Shown here one piece after another: positions 41,777 to 50,154 of a DNA stretch of 64,000 nt; position 1 is the stretch's first letter; every line of letters starts with the position of its first letter. The notes beneath the pieces are model-generated. The model was not told the origin of the DNA. It saw only the letters and a list, made by a program, of their open reading frames with translations, and searched no databases. This stretch comes from Chloroflexota bacterium. GTDB taxonomy: Bacteria; Chloroflexota; Anaerolineae; Anaerolineales; Villigracilaceae. The stretch covers positions 12,408 to 76,407 of the forward strand of contig JAJYLQ010000006.1 in assembly GCA_021787595.1 (NCBI GenBank). The letters are read 5' to 3'. The translations under genes were made by a program, and so were the position numbers.

Positions 41777-41800
41777 AAAACAAAAGCTTTTGCTGTTTTT
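41777..41800. terminator. Possible bidirectional terminator between uppS and malQ
   Basis: AAAACAAAAGC and GCTTTTGCTGTTTTT form an A/T-rich hairpin with T-runs on both strands, between convergent genes. The stem is weak. Confidence 0.45.
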
Positions 41801-41806
41801 ATCAAT

Positions 41807-43330
41807 CTATCGCATATAAACGTAATTCAACTCGCGCAACCTGGTTGCAAGAGATTCATTCATATCTTCTTCCTTCATTCGCCATTCCCAGTTGCCGCCC
41901 AATTTGCTGGGGAAATTCATGCGCGCGTCACCGCCCAAATCCAGCACATCCTGCATCGGCGCGATGGCGAACATTGCCACCGAAGACCAGATGGTTCGAA
42001 TCAAATCCCACACAAAACCTTGCGAAGGTTCAGAACCTTCGCAAGGTTCAATGTTCAAATAACGCAGCGCAAACTCACGCTCTTTGTCGGGCGCGGTATT
42101 CAGCCAGCCGCGCGCCGTGTCGTTATCATGCGTGCCGGTATACGCCACGCAATTCTGCACATAAAGATGCGGCAAGAATGGATTGTCCGGGCCGGAGAAA
42201 CCAAACTGCAAAATTTTCATGCCGGGCAAATGGTATCGTTCACGCAATTCGATCACATCCTTTGTGATGAGTCCCAAATCTTCTGCGATGATCGGAAGCT
42301 TACCATCATCTGAAATATCTTTCAAACCATTTGCAATCGTATCCAACAAGTCCGCGCCGGGACCGGGAACCCAGCGGCCAATCTCCGCCGTCGGATTGCC
42401 CGCGGGGATTTCCCAATACGCGGCAAACCCGCGGAAGTGATCGAGCCGGACGATATCCACCATTTTCAGAATCGCGCGGAAGCGTTCCAGCCACCACAAA
42501 TAACCGGTCGCCTTATGATTCTCCCAGCGATAAAGCGGATTGCCCCACAACTGTCCGGTCGGCGAAAAATAATCCGGCGGGACTCCAGCCACAACGGTCG
42601 GACGCCGCTCCTCATCGAGATAAAACAATTCAGAGTGCGCCCAAACGTCCGAGCTATCATCGGCGACAAAAATTGGAATGTCGCCGATGATCCTGATTCC
42701 TTTTCCGTGGGCGTAATCACGCAAAGCCGACCATTGCTTGAAAAAGATGAATTGATAGAAGGCGTAACGCGCAATGGCTTGGGCCAGCGTTTGACGCGCC
42801 TGCGATAACGCCGCCTCGTCTCTTTTCCGGATCGGGGCCGGCCACTGCGCCCATGAGCCGCCGCCGTTTGATTCTTTCAACGCCATGAAAAGCGTGAAGT
42901 CGTCGAGCCAGGATTTGTTTTCAGCGTGAAAGGCATCAAATTCGTTTTGCAAATCCTTCGACGCGTTCTCTTGAAAACGGCGAAACGCTTTTTCGAGCAG
43001 AGAAAGCTTCCATGGGATGAGCAAACCATAATCCACGCGGGATGCGGAAAAGTCCGGCTTATCCGCCAAATCAGATTCGGTCAGCAATCCATCACGCAAA
43101 AGAAAATCCGGGCTGATGAGATACGGATTTCCCGCAAACGCGGAGAAGCATTGATACGGCGAATCGCCATATCCGGTTGGGCCAAGCGGAAGGATCTGCC
43201 AAAGTTTGCAGCCGGAACCGGCAAGCCAGTCAATAAAACGATACGCCTGCGCGCCGAGATCGCCAATGCCGTACGGCCCGGGCAGGCTGGATGGATGAAG
43301 AAGGACGCCGCCTGAACGAGGAAAATTCAT
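41807..43330 (-). CDS. malQ: 4-alpha-glucanotransferase (amylomaltase)
   Basis: A 507-residue GH77 enzyme. The N-terminus GVLLHPSSLPGPYGIGDLG and SPYQCFSAFAGNPYLI are typical. Catalytic residues are seen in VRLDHFRGF (nucleophile Asp, about 295), IAEDLGLIT (acid/base Glu, about 342) and YTGTHDNDTARGW (Asp, about 395). It transfers alpha-1,4-glucan segments in glycogen and maltodextrin metabolism, in keeping with the glycogen synthase gene 121 bp upstream on the same strand. A perfect palindrome (42016-42048) is inserted in frame at about residues 427-438, adding EPCEGSEPSQG in a loop near the C-terminus. Confidence 0.94.
   Translation of the reverse strand: MNFPRSGGVLLHPSSLPGPYGIGDLGAQAYRFIDWLAGSGCKLWQILPLGPTGYGDSPYQCFSAFAGNPYLISPDFLLRDGLLTESDLADKPDFSASRVDYGLLIPWKLSLLEKAFRRFQENASKDLQNEFDAFHAENKSWLDDFTLFMALKESNGGGSWAQWPAPIRKRDEAALSQARQTLAQAIARYAFYQFIFFKQWSALRDYAHGKGIRIIGDIPIFVADDSSDVWAHSELFYLDEERRPTVVAGVPPDYFSPTGQLWGNPLYRWENHKATGYLWWLERFRAILKMVDIVRLDHFRGFAAYWEIPAGNPTAEIGRWVPGPGADLLDTIANGLKDISDDGKLPIIAEDLGLITKDVIELRERYHLPGMKILQFGFSGPDNPFLPHLYVQNCVAYTGTHDNDTARGWLNTAPDKEREFALRYLNIEPCEGSEPSQGFVWDLIRTIWSSVAMFAIAPMQDVLDLGGDARMNFPSKLGGNWEWRMKEEDMNESLATRLRELNYVYMR
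42016..42048. repeat. In-frame perfect palindrome inside malQ
   Basis: Arms AACCTTGCGAAGGTTC (42016-42031) and its complement (42033-42048) with a 1-nt centre. It codes for EPCEGSEPSQG on the minus strand, between YLNI and FVWDLIRTIW. Confidence 0.8.
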
Positions 43331-43451
43331 TTTGTCTTCCCAATGTTGGATTTTGATTTATCTGCAGATGACGCAGACATCGTACTCGAAGAGTATTTCG
43401 CCGATTTTATTCACAAATCTGTGCAATCTGCAAAATCTGTGGATAGATTTT

Positions 43452-44903
43452 TTACCGAGCGGCCAACTGCGCGGTCACGCGTTGATAAAGCTGGAAATAT
43501 TGTTTCGCCGATGCGGCCCATGAAAAGTCCTGAGACATGCCGGCCTTTTGCATCGTCTCCCAACGTTCATGATCGCGAAGAACAGCAAAAGCCTTTTTGA
43601 TCGCAGGGGCAAATCTACCGACGGTGGGTTTGCCAAAAATAAAACCGGTCTCGTCCTGGAAAATCGTATCCTTCAACCCGCCCACTGCGCTGACAATCGG
43701 CACACAGCCGTAACGCATGGCGATCATTTGCGAAAGCCCGCAAGGTTCATAACGCGACGGCATCAGAAAAATGTCTGCGCCCGCATAAATCTGGCGGGCG
43801 AGGCCGCTGTCGTATTTGAATTCGGCGCGGACGCGGTCGGGAAATTCGGATTGCAGCGCGCGAATCGATTCTTCCACTTTCGGAATGCCCGTGCCGAGGA
43901 TAACCGCCTGCCAATCCAGGTTCTTTATCTTTCTCAACGCGTCGGGAATCAGGTCAATGCCTTTTTGCGGATCCATGCGAGAGACGACGCCCAGCAGCGG
44001 AACATCAGGATTGATCGGCAAACCGAGTCGAACCTGTAGAGCAGGTTTATTCAAAGGACGTTTCTCAAGCGTGGGAACTCCAAAGTTCGAACCAATGGCC
44101 GGGTCAGCCGCGGGATTGAACGAATCAACATCCAGGCCATTCAAGATTCCGTTGAGCGATTCCTTGCGGGCGTGAAGATAATCCTCGAGGCCGCAGCCGA
44201 ATTCAGGAGTCAAAATTTCGCGCGCGTAGGTTGGCGATACGCCCACGATCGAATCCGCCGCCCAAAGCCCAAGCGGCAGAGGCAGGGCGCGCGCCCATTC
44301 GGGCAAACCGGTTTGTGCCAGCGGCAAACCATACGCGTCGAGATTGGCCGAAATGTCCGGCCCCATGAACGGCAGGTTGTGTAATGTCAACGCAGAACTC
44401 ACGCCGGGGAATTCGCCCTCCCAGCGTTTCAACAAAAGCGCGTAACAAGCCAGCGCAGTATGCCAGTCATTGGCATGGACGATGTCCGGCTTCCAATCCA
44501 ATTGCTTTGTCAGCTCGAGCGCAGCCAGCGAAAAAAATGTATACTTCTCGCCGTCCAGCGCAGCGTCCAGCGAATAGACCGAACCGCTGGCAGAGATCGG
44601 CTCACCATCCAAAAAATAAACCGGCAAGCCATTATGATTCGTTTCAAAGACCTGAACCTGGACTTCGCCTGTTTTGCGGGCGAGCGGAAAGATCAGCAAA
44701 GGACGCAGCCCGCGCGTATCCGCTTTGACGACTGAGTGCATGGGCAGAACGAGGCGGATGTCAACGAGGCTTCCATTCGTGACTTCGGGCGGGAGTCCGC
44801 GCAAAGAGCGCGGCAGCGACCCGGCCACATCCCCCAACCCTCCCACCTTGACAAAGGGTTCCGCTTCCGCGGCCAAAAAGAGAACATTCAGATTTTCGGG
44901 CAT
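43452..44903 (-). CDS. glgA: Glycogen synthase (GT5)
   Basis: A 483-residue GlgA. The N-terminal KVGGLGDVAGSLPRSL (about 20-35) binds ADP-glucose; the C-terminal Rossmann domain has SRMDPQKGIDLI, SRYEPCGLSQMIAMRYGCVP with the catalytic E-x7-E-like stretch and TGFIFGKPT. It adds glucose from ADP-glucose to growing alpha-1,4-glucan in the cytoplasm. Length and both motifs match the family. malQ follows in the same orientation, making a small glycogen unit. The 157-bp gap to the divergent 45061 gene should hold both promoters. Confidence 0.95.
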   Translation of the reverse strand: MPENLNVLFLAAEAEPFVKVGGLGDVAGSLPRSLRGLPPEVTNGSLVDIRLVLPMHSVVKADTRGLRPLLIFPLARKTGEVQVQVFETNHNGLPVYFLDGEPISASGSVYSLDAALDGEKYTFFSLAALELTKQLDWKPDIVHANDWHTALACYALLLKRWEGEFPGVSSALTLHNLPFMGPDISANLDAYGLPLAQTGLPEWARALPLPLGLWAADSIVGVSPTYAREILTPEFGCGLEDYLHARKESLNGILNGLDVDSFNPAADPAIGSNFGVPTLEKRPLNKPALQVRLGLPINPDVPLLGVVSRMDPQKGIDLIPDALRKIKNLDWQAVILGTGIPKVEESIRALQSEFPDRVRAEFKYDSGLARQIYAGADIFLMPSRYEPCGLSQMIAMRYGCVPIVSAVGGLKDTIFQDETGFIFGKPTVGRFAPAIKKAFAVLRDHERWETMQKAGMSQDFSWAASAKQYFQLYQRVTAQLAAR

Positions 44904-45060
44904 TGGACAATTTTACAACGAAATGCGTTTTGAAAAGGCGTCCATCCCCCTTCATGACAAAACCATGTCTGTAATTCCAGGTTCATCTGGGGCTGTTAGA
45001 ATTCAAGGCAGGCAATCAAATGATTATTGGCAAAAACAGCAGCAATCACAGAGGCCACCA

Positions 45061-46014
45061 ATGCCCAAGAAGTTTGTAGAAAAACTTACTGCTCCGCGCC
45101 TTCCGCAGCGCGCCTTGAAATGGTTCCTTTCCACGTTCTATTATTTTCCCGAACAGTGGATCGTACTGATCGCATCCAATCCGCAGAACAAATTGCCCTC
45201 GTGGCCGGACTTCAAAGCCATCCTCCCACCGCCCGATCGCGATTGGGCCGATCCGTTCATCAGCGTGCGCGATGGAAATTATTTCATCTTCATCGAGGAA
45301 AAACTCTATTCGACCGGCCGCGGCCGCATCATTTGCCTGGAGATCAACCAAAAGCTGGAAGTCCAATCCACTCACGTTGTACTGGAACGGCCTTATCACC
45401 TTTCTTATCCATTCCTTCTCGAGCATGAAGGCCAATTATTCATGATCCCCGAGTCGGAACGAAGCCGCCAAATCGAACTGTATCGTTGTGTCCACTTTCC
45501 GGATCTATGGGAATTTGAAAAGCCGCTCATCGAAAATATCAGGGCGGTGGACGCCACACTTGTAAACGACAACGAAAAGTGGTGGCTGTTTGCAAACGTC
45601 ATCGAACCTGGCGGCACAAGCTGGGATACGCTGAATTTATATTATTCCGATAGTCCGCTCTCTGATAAATGGACACCGCACCCCCAAAATCCGGTCGTAA
45701 AAAACATCCATACTGCGCGCCCGGCAGGACATATTCAAAACGCGGGCGGGTATTTGCTCCGCCCGTCGCAGGATTGTTCCGTCCGGTATGGATATGCCAC
45801 CAATTTCAATCGTATTGTGAAGATGACCGAGACGGAATACGAGGAACGCACCGAGCGGATTTATAAGCCGCCGCGGAACGGCCCTTTCATCGGCGCGCAT
45901 ACCTGGAATCAAGCGGGCAATTTGGTCGTCATTGATGCCATCTTCCGCCGGCGGCGGAGATCGTCTGTCGAGTCACTGCTGCCCAACAAGCAGATCATCC
46001 AAATCACAGAATAA
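45061..46014 (+). CDS. Predicted five-bladed beta-propeller protein of a polysaccharide locus (GH43-like / inositolphosphorylceramide-transferase N-like)
   Basis: A 317-residue protein. Strings such as DRDWADPFISVRDGNYFIFIEE, GRGRIICLEINQ, YHLSYPFLLEHEGQLFMIPE and WWLFANVIEPGG repeat the blade pattern (D/P-F...-Y/F-F/I-F-E-E) of GH43-like five-bladed propellers found in bacterial glycan clusters. It may be a glycan-binding or glycosyltransferase-partner module; no catalysis can be claimed. The frame is open upstream to 44674, running across glgA antisense; I use the ATG at 45061 (MPKKFVEKL), but ATG 44965 is possible. It is 27 bp before a GT4 gene, suggesting a two-gene unit. Confidence 0.7.
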   Translation: MPKKFVEKLTAPRLPQRALKWFLSTFYYFPEQWIVLIASNPQNKLPSWPDFKAILPPPDRDWADPFISVRDGNYFIFIEEKLYSTGRGRIICLEINQKLEVQSTHVVLERPYHLSYPFLLEHEGQLFMIPESERSRQIELYRCVHFPDLWEFEKPLIENIRAVDATLVNDNEKWWLFANVIEPGGTSWDTLNLYYSDSPLSDKWTPHPQNPVVKNIHTARPAGHIQNAGGYLLRPSQDCSVRYGYATNFNRIVKMTETEYEERTERIYKPPRNGPFIGAHTWNQAGNLVVIDAIFRRRRRSSVESLLPNKQIIQITE

Positions 46015-46041
46015 TCATTCAAACTTTTGAGAGTTTCATAG

Positions 46042-47166
46042 ATGCGGAAGAAAATTGCTTTCATTCGTCCAAAGCCGTGGCCATTGGCAAATACAAAGTT
46101 GAGCGAGATCATAAAAAAAGAATTTGCCGATTGCGATGTTGACGTGATAGATATCAAACCGTTGATAACGCATAATTTGTGGATACTGGGAGTCAATGCA
46201 CTTGTCACGGGATGGCTGTATGCGCCAGAGCTTCTAGCAGGAAAAAAAATATTCAGGGAGGCATTCTGGAGGACCCCTTTTATGTTCAAAGCGGTCAAAC
46301 GCCTGCTTGCAAAAAAACTTGCAAAGAAGAATTATTGGTTCACCATCCAAATGCAATCGCTGTTCGATTGCAGCCTGCCGGGCACGCCGCACTTTGTTTA
46401 TACCGACCACACACATCTGGCAAATCTGGGTTATCCGGGACTCAATCCAAAGAGTTTGTACAGAAAATGGACAGATCTGGAGCGGCAAATTTATCGAAAC
46501 GCCACAATGAATTTCGTCCGCAGCACGAACATTCGCCAATCCATCATCGAGCAATATCAGCAGCCTCCAGAAAAGGTCGCCTGCGTTTACGCGGCCAGCA
46601 ATGTTCAGATCGAGGGTTTCATTGCCGAGGAAAAATCTTATGCCAGCCAGAATATTTTGTTCGTCGGCATGGATTGGGAGCGAAAAGGAGGGGCCGATCT
46701 CGTCCAAGCGTTCAAGCTGGTCCTGGAGAAGTTCCCAGACGCCACGCTGACCATTGTCGGCGCCAACCCAAATATTCAACTGAAGAATTGCCGCATCATC
46801 GGCAAAATCGCCCCGCCGGAGCTTATTCAGTATTACAAGTCAGCCGCCGTCTTTTGCATGCCAACGCGAAAAGATCCGTTCGGGATCGTTTATCTGGAGG
46901 CGATGCAGGCCGGTCTGCCGATCGTTGCAACAAACCTCGGCGCGATCCCGGATTTCATCCAGAACGACTGGAACGGTTTTCTTGTTGAACCGGGAGATAT
47001 TCGCTGCATTGCAGATGGGATCATAAAACTGCTCGCGGACGAATCGCTCTGCCAGCTTTTCGGCAAGAGGAGCATCAAGATGGTCGAGGAACGATATACG
47101 AGGCAGGCGGTGGGCGAAAAAATCCACAAATATATTTTGGAAAGTTTGTCAACCAAACCTGTTTAA
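46042..47166 (+). CDS. GT4-family glycosyltransferase
   Basis: A 374-residue GT-B glycosyltransferase. The C-terminal domain carries the GT4 pattern: ILFVGMDWERKGGADLVQAF (about 210), TLTIVGANPNIQ, and CMPTRKDPFGIVYLEAMQAGLP (E-x7-E, about 275-296). It probably adds a sugar to a lipid-linked or protein-linked glycan at the cytoplasmic face of the membrane. The N-terminal half is unusual in its YTDHTHLANLGYP string, shared in kind with the 52616 gene (YTDYTASM). Its stop codon is part of the target duplication of mobile element copy 4. Confidence 0.9.
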   Translation: MRKKIAFIRPKPWPLANTKLSEIIKKEFADCDVDVIDIKPLITHNLWILGVNALVTGWLYAPELLAGKKIFREAFWRTPFMFKAVKRLLAKKLAKKNYWFTIQMQSLFDCSLPGTPHFVYTDHTHLANLGYPGLNPKSLYRKWTDLERQIYRNATMNFVRSTNIRQSIIEQYQQPPEKVACVYAASNVQIEGFIAEEKSYASQNILFVGMDWERKGGADLVQAFKLVLEKFPDATLTIVGANPNIQLKNCRIIGKIAPPELIQYYKSAAVFCMPTRKDPFGIVYLEAMQAGLPIVATNLGAIPDFIQNDWNGFLVEPGDIRCIADGIIKLLADESLCQLFGKRSIKMVEERYTRQAVGEKIHKYILESLSTKPV

Positions 47167-47167
47167 C

Positions 47168-47342
47168 GGGTGCACGAAAAGGTTGTTAGTTTGGGGACGA
47201 AATCTGGAGATTTCGCACTCCGCGCTTACATACTTTGATACTGTTGGCGAAATCGAGAAATTGCGCTTGTATAACTGTTTCCAGCCGCACATTTACAGGC
47301 GAAAAATGAATTCGCCAACAGTATCATACTTTGCGTGCTCCC
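47168..47342 (+). mobile_element. MITE-like element, copy 4 (175 bp, short form)
   Basis: Left end GGGTGCACGAAAAGGTTG; right end is the complement of GGGAGCACGCAAAGTATG. Perfect 8-bp target duplication TGTTTAAC at 47160-47167 and 47343-47350. It lacks the middle hairpin section of the other copies; a small hairpin CGAAATC/GATTTCG is there instead. Core 47252-47310 between arms 47234-47251 and 47311-47326 is identical in sequence and orientation to that of copy 1. It inserted right at the stop of the GT4 gene, leaving it intact. Confidence 0.87.
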
Positions 47343-47596
47343 TGTTTAACAAAGCTTAATTTGACATATATGGTCAGCAGGACATTTAGAGTGGAATTCA
47401 ATTTGCAGGACCGCCGCCGCAGGAATTGCCGGCTGATATTGCATGAACCATTCCGGGAACAGCGGGGTTTGCAGCCGCGCCACATATTAAATCTTAAATC
47501 ATTTTAGAACCTTGATCCAGCCCTTTAACTTTGCAGCTGCGGTCTTCGCCGCGATAAAGTCCGGCGTCGAGATCGAGCAAGGGATGGAGCTTAGCC
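47343..47596. other. Intergenic stretch, possible gene remnant
   Basis: No intact gene. From about 47500 to the stop near 47641 a plus-strand frame reads NFAAAVFAAIKSGVEIEQG with codon use like a real gene, suggesting the tail of a lost gene, but it overlaps the end of the GT2 gene and I cannot name it. Confidence 0.25.
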
Positions 47597-48565
47597 CTAA
47601 CCCGATTGATTATCTATGCTATTTCCTACAGACTGAAATTTAGACTTGAGGGCAAGGTATATCTGATCGCCCAACAACGAGCGCAAGAGCAAGCGCGCTT
47701 TTTCGCCAGTATCTTCAAAGGGGAAAAGGAGGAAGGCGCGCAAAGCATGCTTTAGCCGTTCTGTTTTCGACTTGCTTTTTGCCATGACGTCAAGGGTTAA
47801 CTCGACCTGAGATCTGCTTTTAACACGCAAATATAATTCCGCCCGCACCAGCGGGTGTTTATACGCGTTGATGGCTTGATATGAAATAACTTCCTCCGTT
47901 CTAATTCGTTGAGCGGTATAGCGATGAGACACATTACCCTGATGCCAGCGATAGATGATGAGCGGCGCATCAATAAAACCAATAGAAGTGTGTCGCGCAA
48001 TACGCAGCCACATCTCCCAGTCCACTCCGATACGCAGGTCGGTCCGAAAGAGGCCAGCCTTGTCAAACAAATTCCGCCTGATAAGTGTTATTGAAGGATC
48101 GCCGACTACATTCCTGACAATAAGTTCTTTGTACAGATTCCTGGCTGGAATCTGTCCGTACCTTACAAGCAGGTAACTGTCTTTTTCCATATCCCACCAT
48201 AATTTATTTCCGCTTACCAGACCCACTTCAGGGTGAGATTGCACAAATTCTACCTGGAGTCGAAGTTTGTCCTCCACCCACAGATCATCTGCGTCAAGGA
48301 AAGCGATCCAATCACCAGCTGCTTCGCAAATGCCTCGATTGCGGGCGGCTCCTTCACCTAAATTGTCCTGTCGAATATATTTTAAGCCGGCATCAATGTA
48401 GGAATGGGCCATACTTCCCGTGCCATCGGTTGAGCCATCATCAATCAATATAATTTCACCGGGTTGGAAAGTCTGGCGCATGACGCTTTTTATTGCGTCG
48501 TTTAAAAAAGCTTCACTATTATAAGCAGTTATGATGGTGCTGATACGGGGAAAGTTGTCGCTCAC
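47597..48565 (-). CDS. GT2-family glycosyltransferase
   Basis: A 322-residue GT-A glycosyltransferase. The N-terminus RISTIITAYNSEAFLNDAIK, then EIILIDDGSTDGT (about 37-49) and WIAFLDADDLW (DxD at about 91) bind the nucleotide sugar. It would transfer a sugar during repeat-unit assembly on undecaprenyl carrier. Its start is a GTG overlapping the stop of the Wzx gene by 4 nt (GTGA), so the two are translationally coupled. It is the last gene of the minus-strand exopolysaccharide run. Confidence 0.92.
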   Translation of the reverse strand: MSDNFPRISTIITAYNSEAFLNDAIKSVMRQTFQPGEIILIDDGSTDGTGSMAHSYIDAGLKYIRQDNLGEGAARNRGICEAAGDWIAFLDADDLWVEDKLRLQVEFVQSHPEVGLVSGNKLWWDMEKDSYLLVRYGQIPARNLYKELIVRNVVGDPSITLIRRNLFDKAGLFRTDLRIGVDWEMWLRIARHTSIGFIDAPLIIYRWHQGNVSHRYTAQRIRTEEVISYQAINAYKHPLVRAELYLRVKSRSQVELTLDVMAKSKSKTERLKHALRAFLLFPFEDTGEKARLLLRSLLGDQIYLALKSKFQSVGNSIDNQSG

Positions 48566-50031
48566 TGGCGCACTCTCATTTTCTTTATTGTGCCAAATAC
48601 TTGACTTACAAGCTGGCGGTCAACAAAATAAAGCAAAATTATAAAAGTTGATGCGCCAAGCAAAATAACGGAAACCAGTTGAACTATTCTCGAGGACGGC
48701 AAAATCAACTTTGCGGCGCTCACTACTACAATCATCCCCATTGTGCAAGTAATCGCTGGAACCAAAGCCTGCCACATCTCTTTCATCTTAAATTCTATGA
48801 TTCGACTGACCACGTAACCATCCAGCACGAAAGAAAAGCAGCCGAACAAAATTTGCCCTGCTGCGACGCCGTTTATCCCCCAACGCGTTGCAAACCATAT
48901 TATGGCTGTAATGGTGGGAATTTGAATCAGTGACAGCCAATTCAGGATTTCGGGATGACCAATAGCCTTGTAGAGTACGCCCGGGACATAACCCACCGAA
49001 GAAACAGCAAGGGCAATGGAGATCAGTTCCATGGGAACAATGACCGGCAGCCAGTTTTCTGACAAGAAAGTCTCCACAAATAAAGGAGAGACGAGCGCCA
49101 AGCCGAAACCTATTGGGAAGGTAAACAGAGCAATATAACGAATATAGCCAAAATATGTGGAACGTAGATTTTCCTTATCGGAACTGATCCGCGAAATCAA
49201 GGGAAATGCCACTGTTCCCACGACCGAATTTACGCTATTTATTACGAGTTCCGGAATTCGGTATGAAAGCGTATATATGCCCAGAGTGGCAGCGCCCAAA
49301 ATCCGACCCACAATAATGTAGTCTACATTCGCGCGAAGATTTCCAAGAAAATCCCCCACTGTAATGTGTCCGCCGTAGACCAGAACATCGCGGGTCGCCC
49401 TCCAATTAAATTTCCAGGAAGGGCGCCAGTTTGCCAATGACCATGAAAGGACAACAGAAATACCTGCCCCGGCAATCTGTCCCCAGATCAGACTCCAAGG
49501 CCCAAACCCAGCCGCTGCTAAAATGATGGATGTGAGCCCTTTCGAAACGCCCTGAAAAATATCAGGGATTAACTTCACCTGAAAACGCAGATCACGTGAA
49601 AGCATGGTATATGGAACGAGGCCGATTGCATTTACAGGAAGTACCAGGGCCAGAAGACGAAACAGCGGCGTTATCTCATCAACCTTAAAAAAAAGCGCAA
49701 TTTCAGGCGCGGTCATCCAGGCAATGCCAAAAGAAACAACACCCATAATCATGTTGGACACAAAAGCAGAATTTGCAGCCTGCTCAATCATATCTTTACG
49801 CGCGATCAGGGCATCATCCATCCCAGATTGATTGATAATGTCCAAGTACTGAACTGCGAGAGTACAATACGCCACCAATCCAAACTGTTGTGGAACCAAA
49901 ATCCTCGCCAGAATCAGAGTGCTAACAAAGCTTAATAACTTACCTAATACGAACGAAAGATACGTCCATCCAATGCCAAATAATGCGTTTTTTGTAATTT
50001 CGGAGTTTTTATTTGAAGAATTCTCTTTCAT
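48562..50031 (-). CDS. wzx: Polysaccharide flippase (Wzx, MOP superfamily)
   Basis: A 489-residue protein with about 12-14 transmembrane helices. ALFGIGWTYLSFVLGKLLSF and ILARILVPQQFGLVAYCTLA are the classic first-helix strings of RfbX/Wzx polysaccharide transporters. It flips undecaprenyl-linked sugar repeat units to the outer face of the cytoplasmic membrane. The ATG at 50031 (MKENSSNKN) is preferred; the frame extends to a TTG at 50070. GC is lower than in the housekeeping genes nearby. Together with the WbaP and Wzy-like genes this marks a Wzx/Wzy-dependent polymer. Confidence 0.9.
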   Translation of the reverse strand: MKENSSNKNSEITKNALFGIGWTYLSFVLGKLLSFVSTLILARILVPQQFGLVAYCTLAVQYLDIINQSGMDDALIARKDMIEQAANSAFVSNMIMGVVSFGIAWMTAPEIALFFKVDEITPLFRLLALVLPVNAIGLVPYTMLSRDLRFQVKLIPDIFQGVSKGLTSIILAAAGFGPWSLIWGQIAGAGISVVLSWSLANWRPSWKFNWRATRDVLVYGGHITVGDFLGNLRANVDYIIVGRILGAATLGIYTLSYRIPELVINSVNSVVGTVAFPLISRISSDKENLRSTYFGYIRYIALFTFPIGFGLALVSPLFVETFLSENWLPVIVPMELISIALAVSSVGYVPGVLYKAIGHPEILNWLSLIQIPTITAIIWFATRWGINGVAAGQILFGCFSFVLDGYVVSRIIEFKMKEMWQALVPAITCTMGMIVVVSAAKLILPSSRIVQLVSVILLGASTFIILLYFVDRQLVSQVFGTIKKMRVRQ

Positions 50032-50154
50032 AAATTTTTCTTTTTGAAAGGTTTGGTTGAAAACGCTCAAGCAAGAACAATCGCACGGTCACAAAAAATC
50101 AATCCCATAAATAGAGAAAACACAGCATACCACATGCTCCCTGCTGTTTCTGTA

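Noticed and set aside
44674-45060. Upstream extension of the beta-propeller gene
   Set aside because: It would run antisense through the start of glgA with a low-complexity, basic sequence; the ATG at 45061 gives a normal protein.
5052-47342. CRISPR array or phage attachment sites for the dispersed repeats
   Set aside because: Only four copies, thousands of bases apart, with ends and target duplications typical of transposition; no spacers and no cas or integrase genes.
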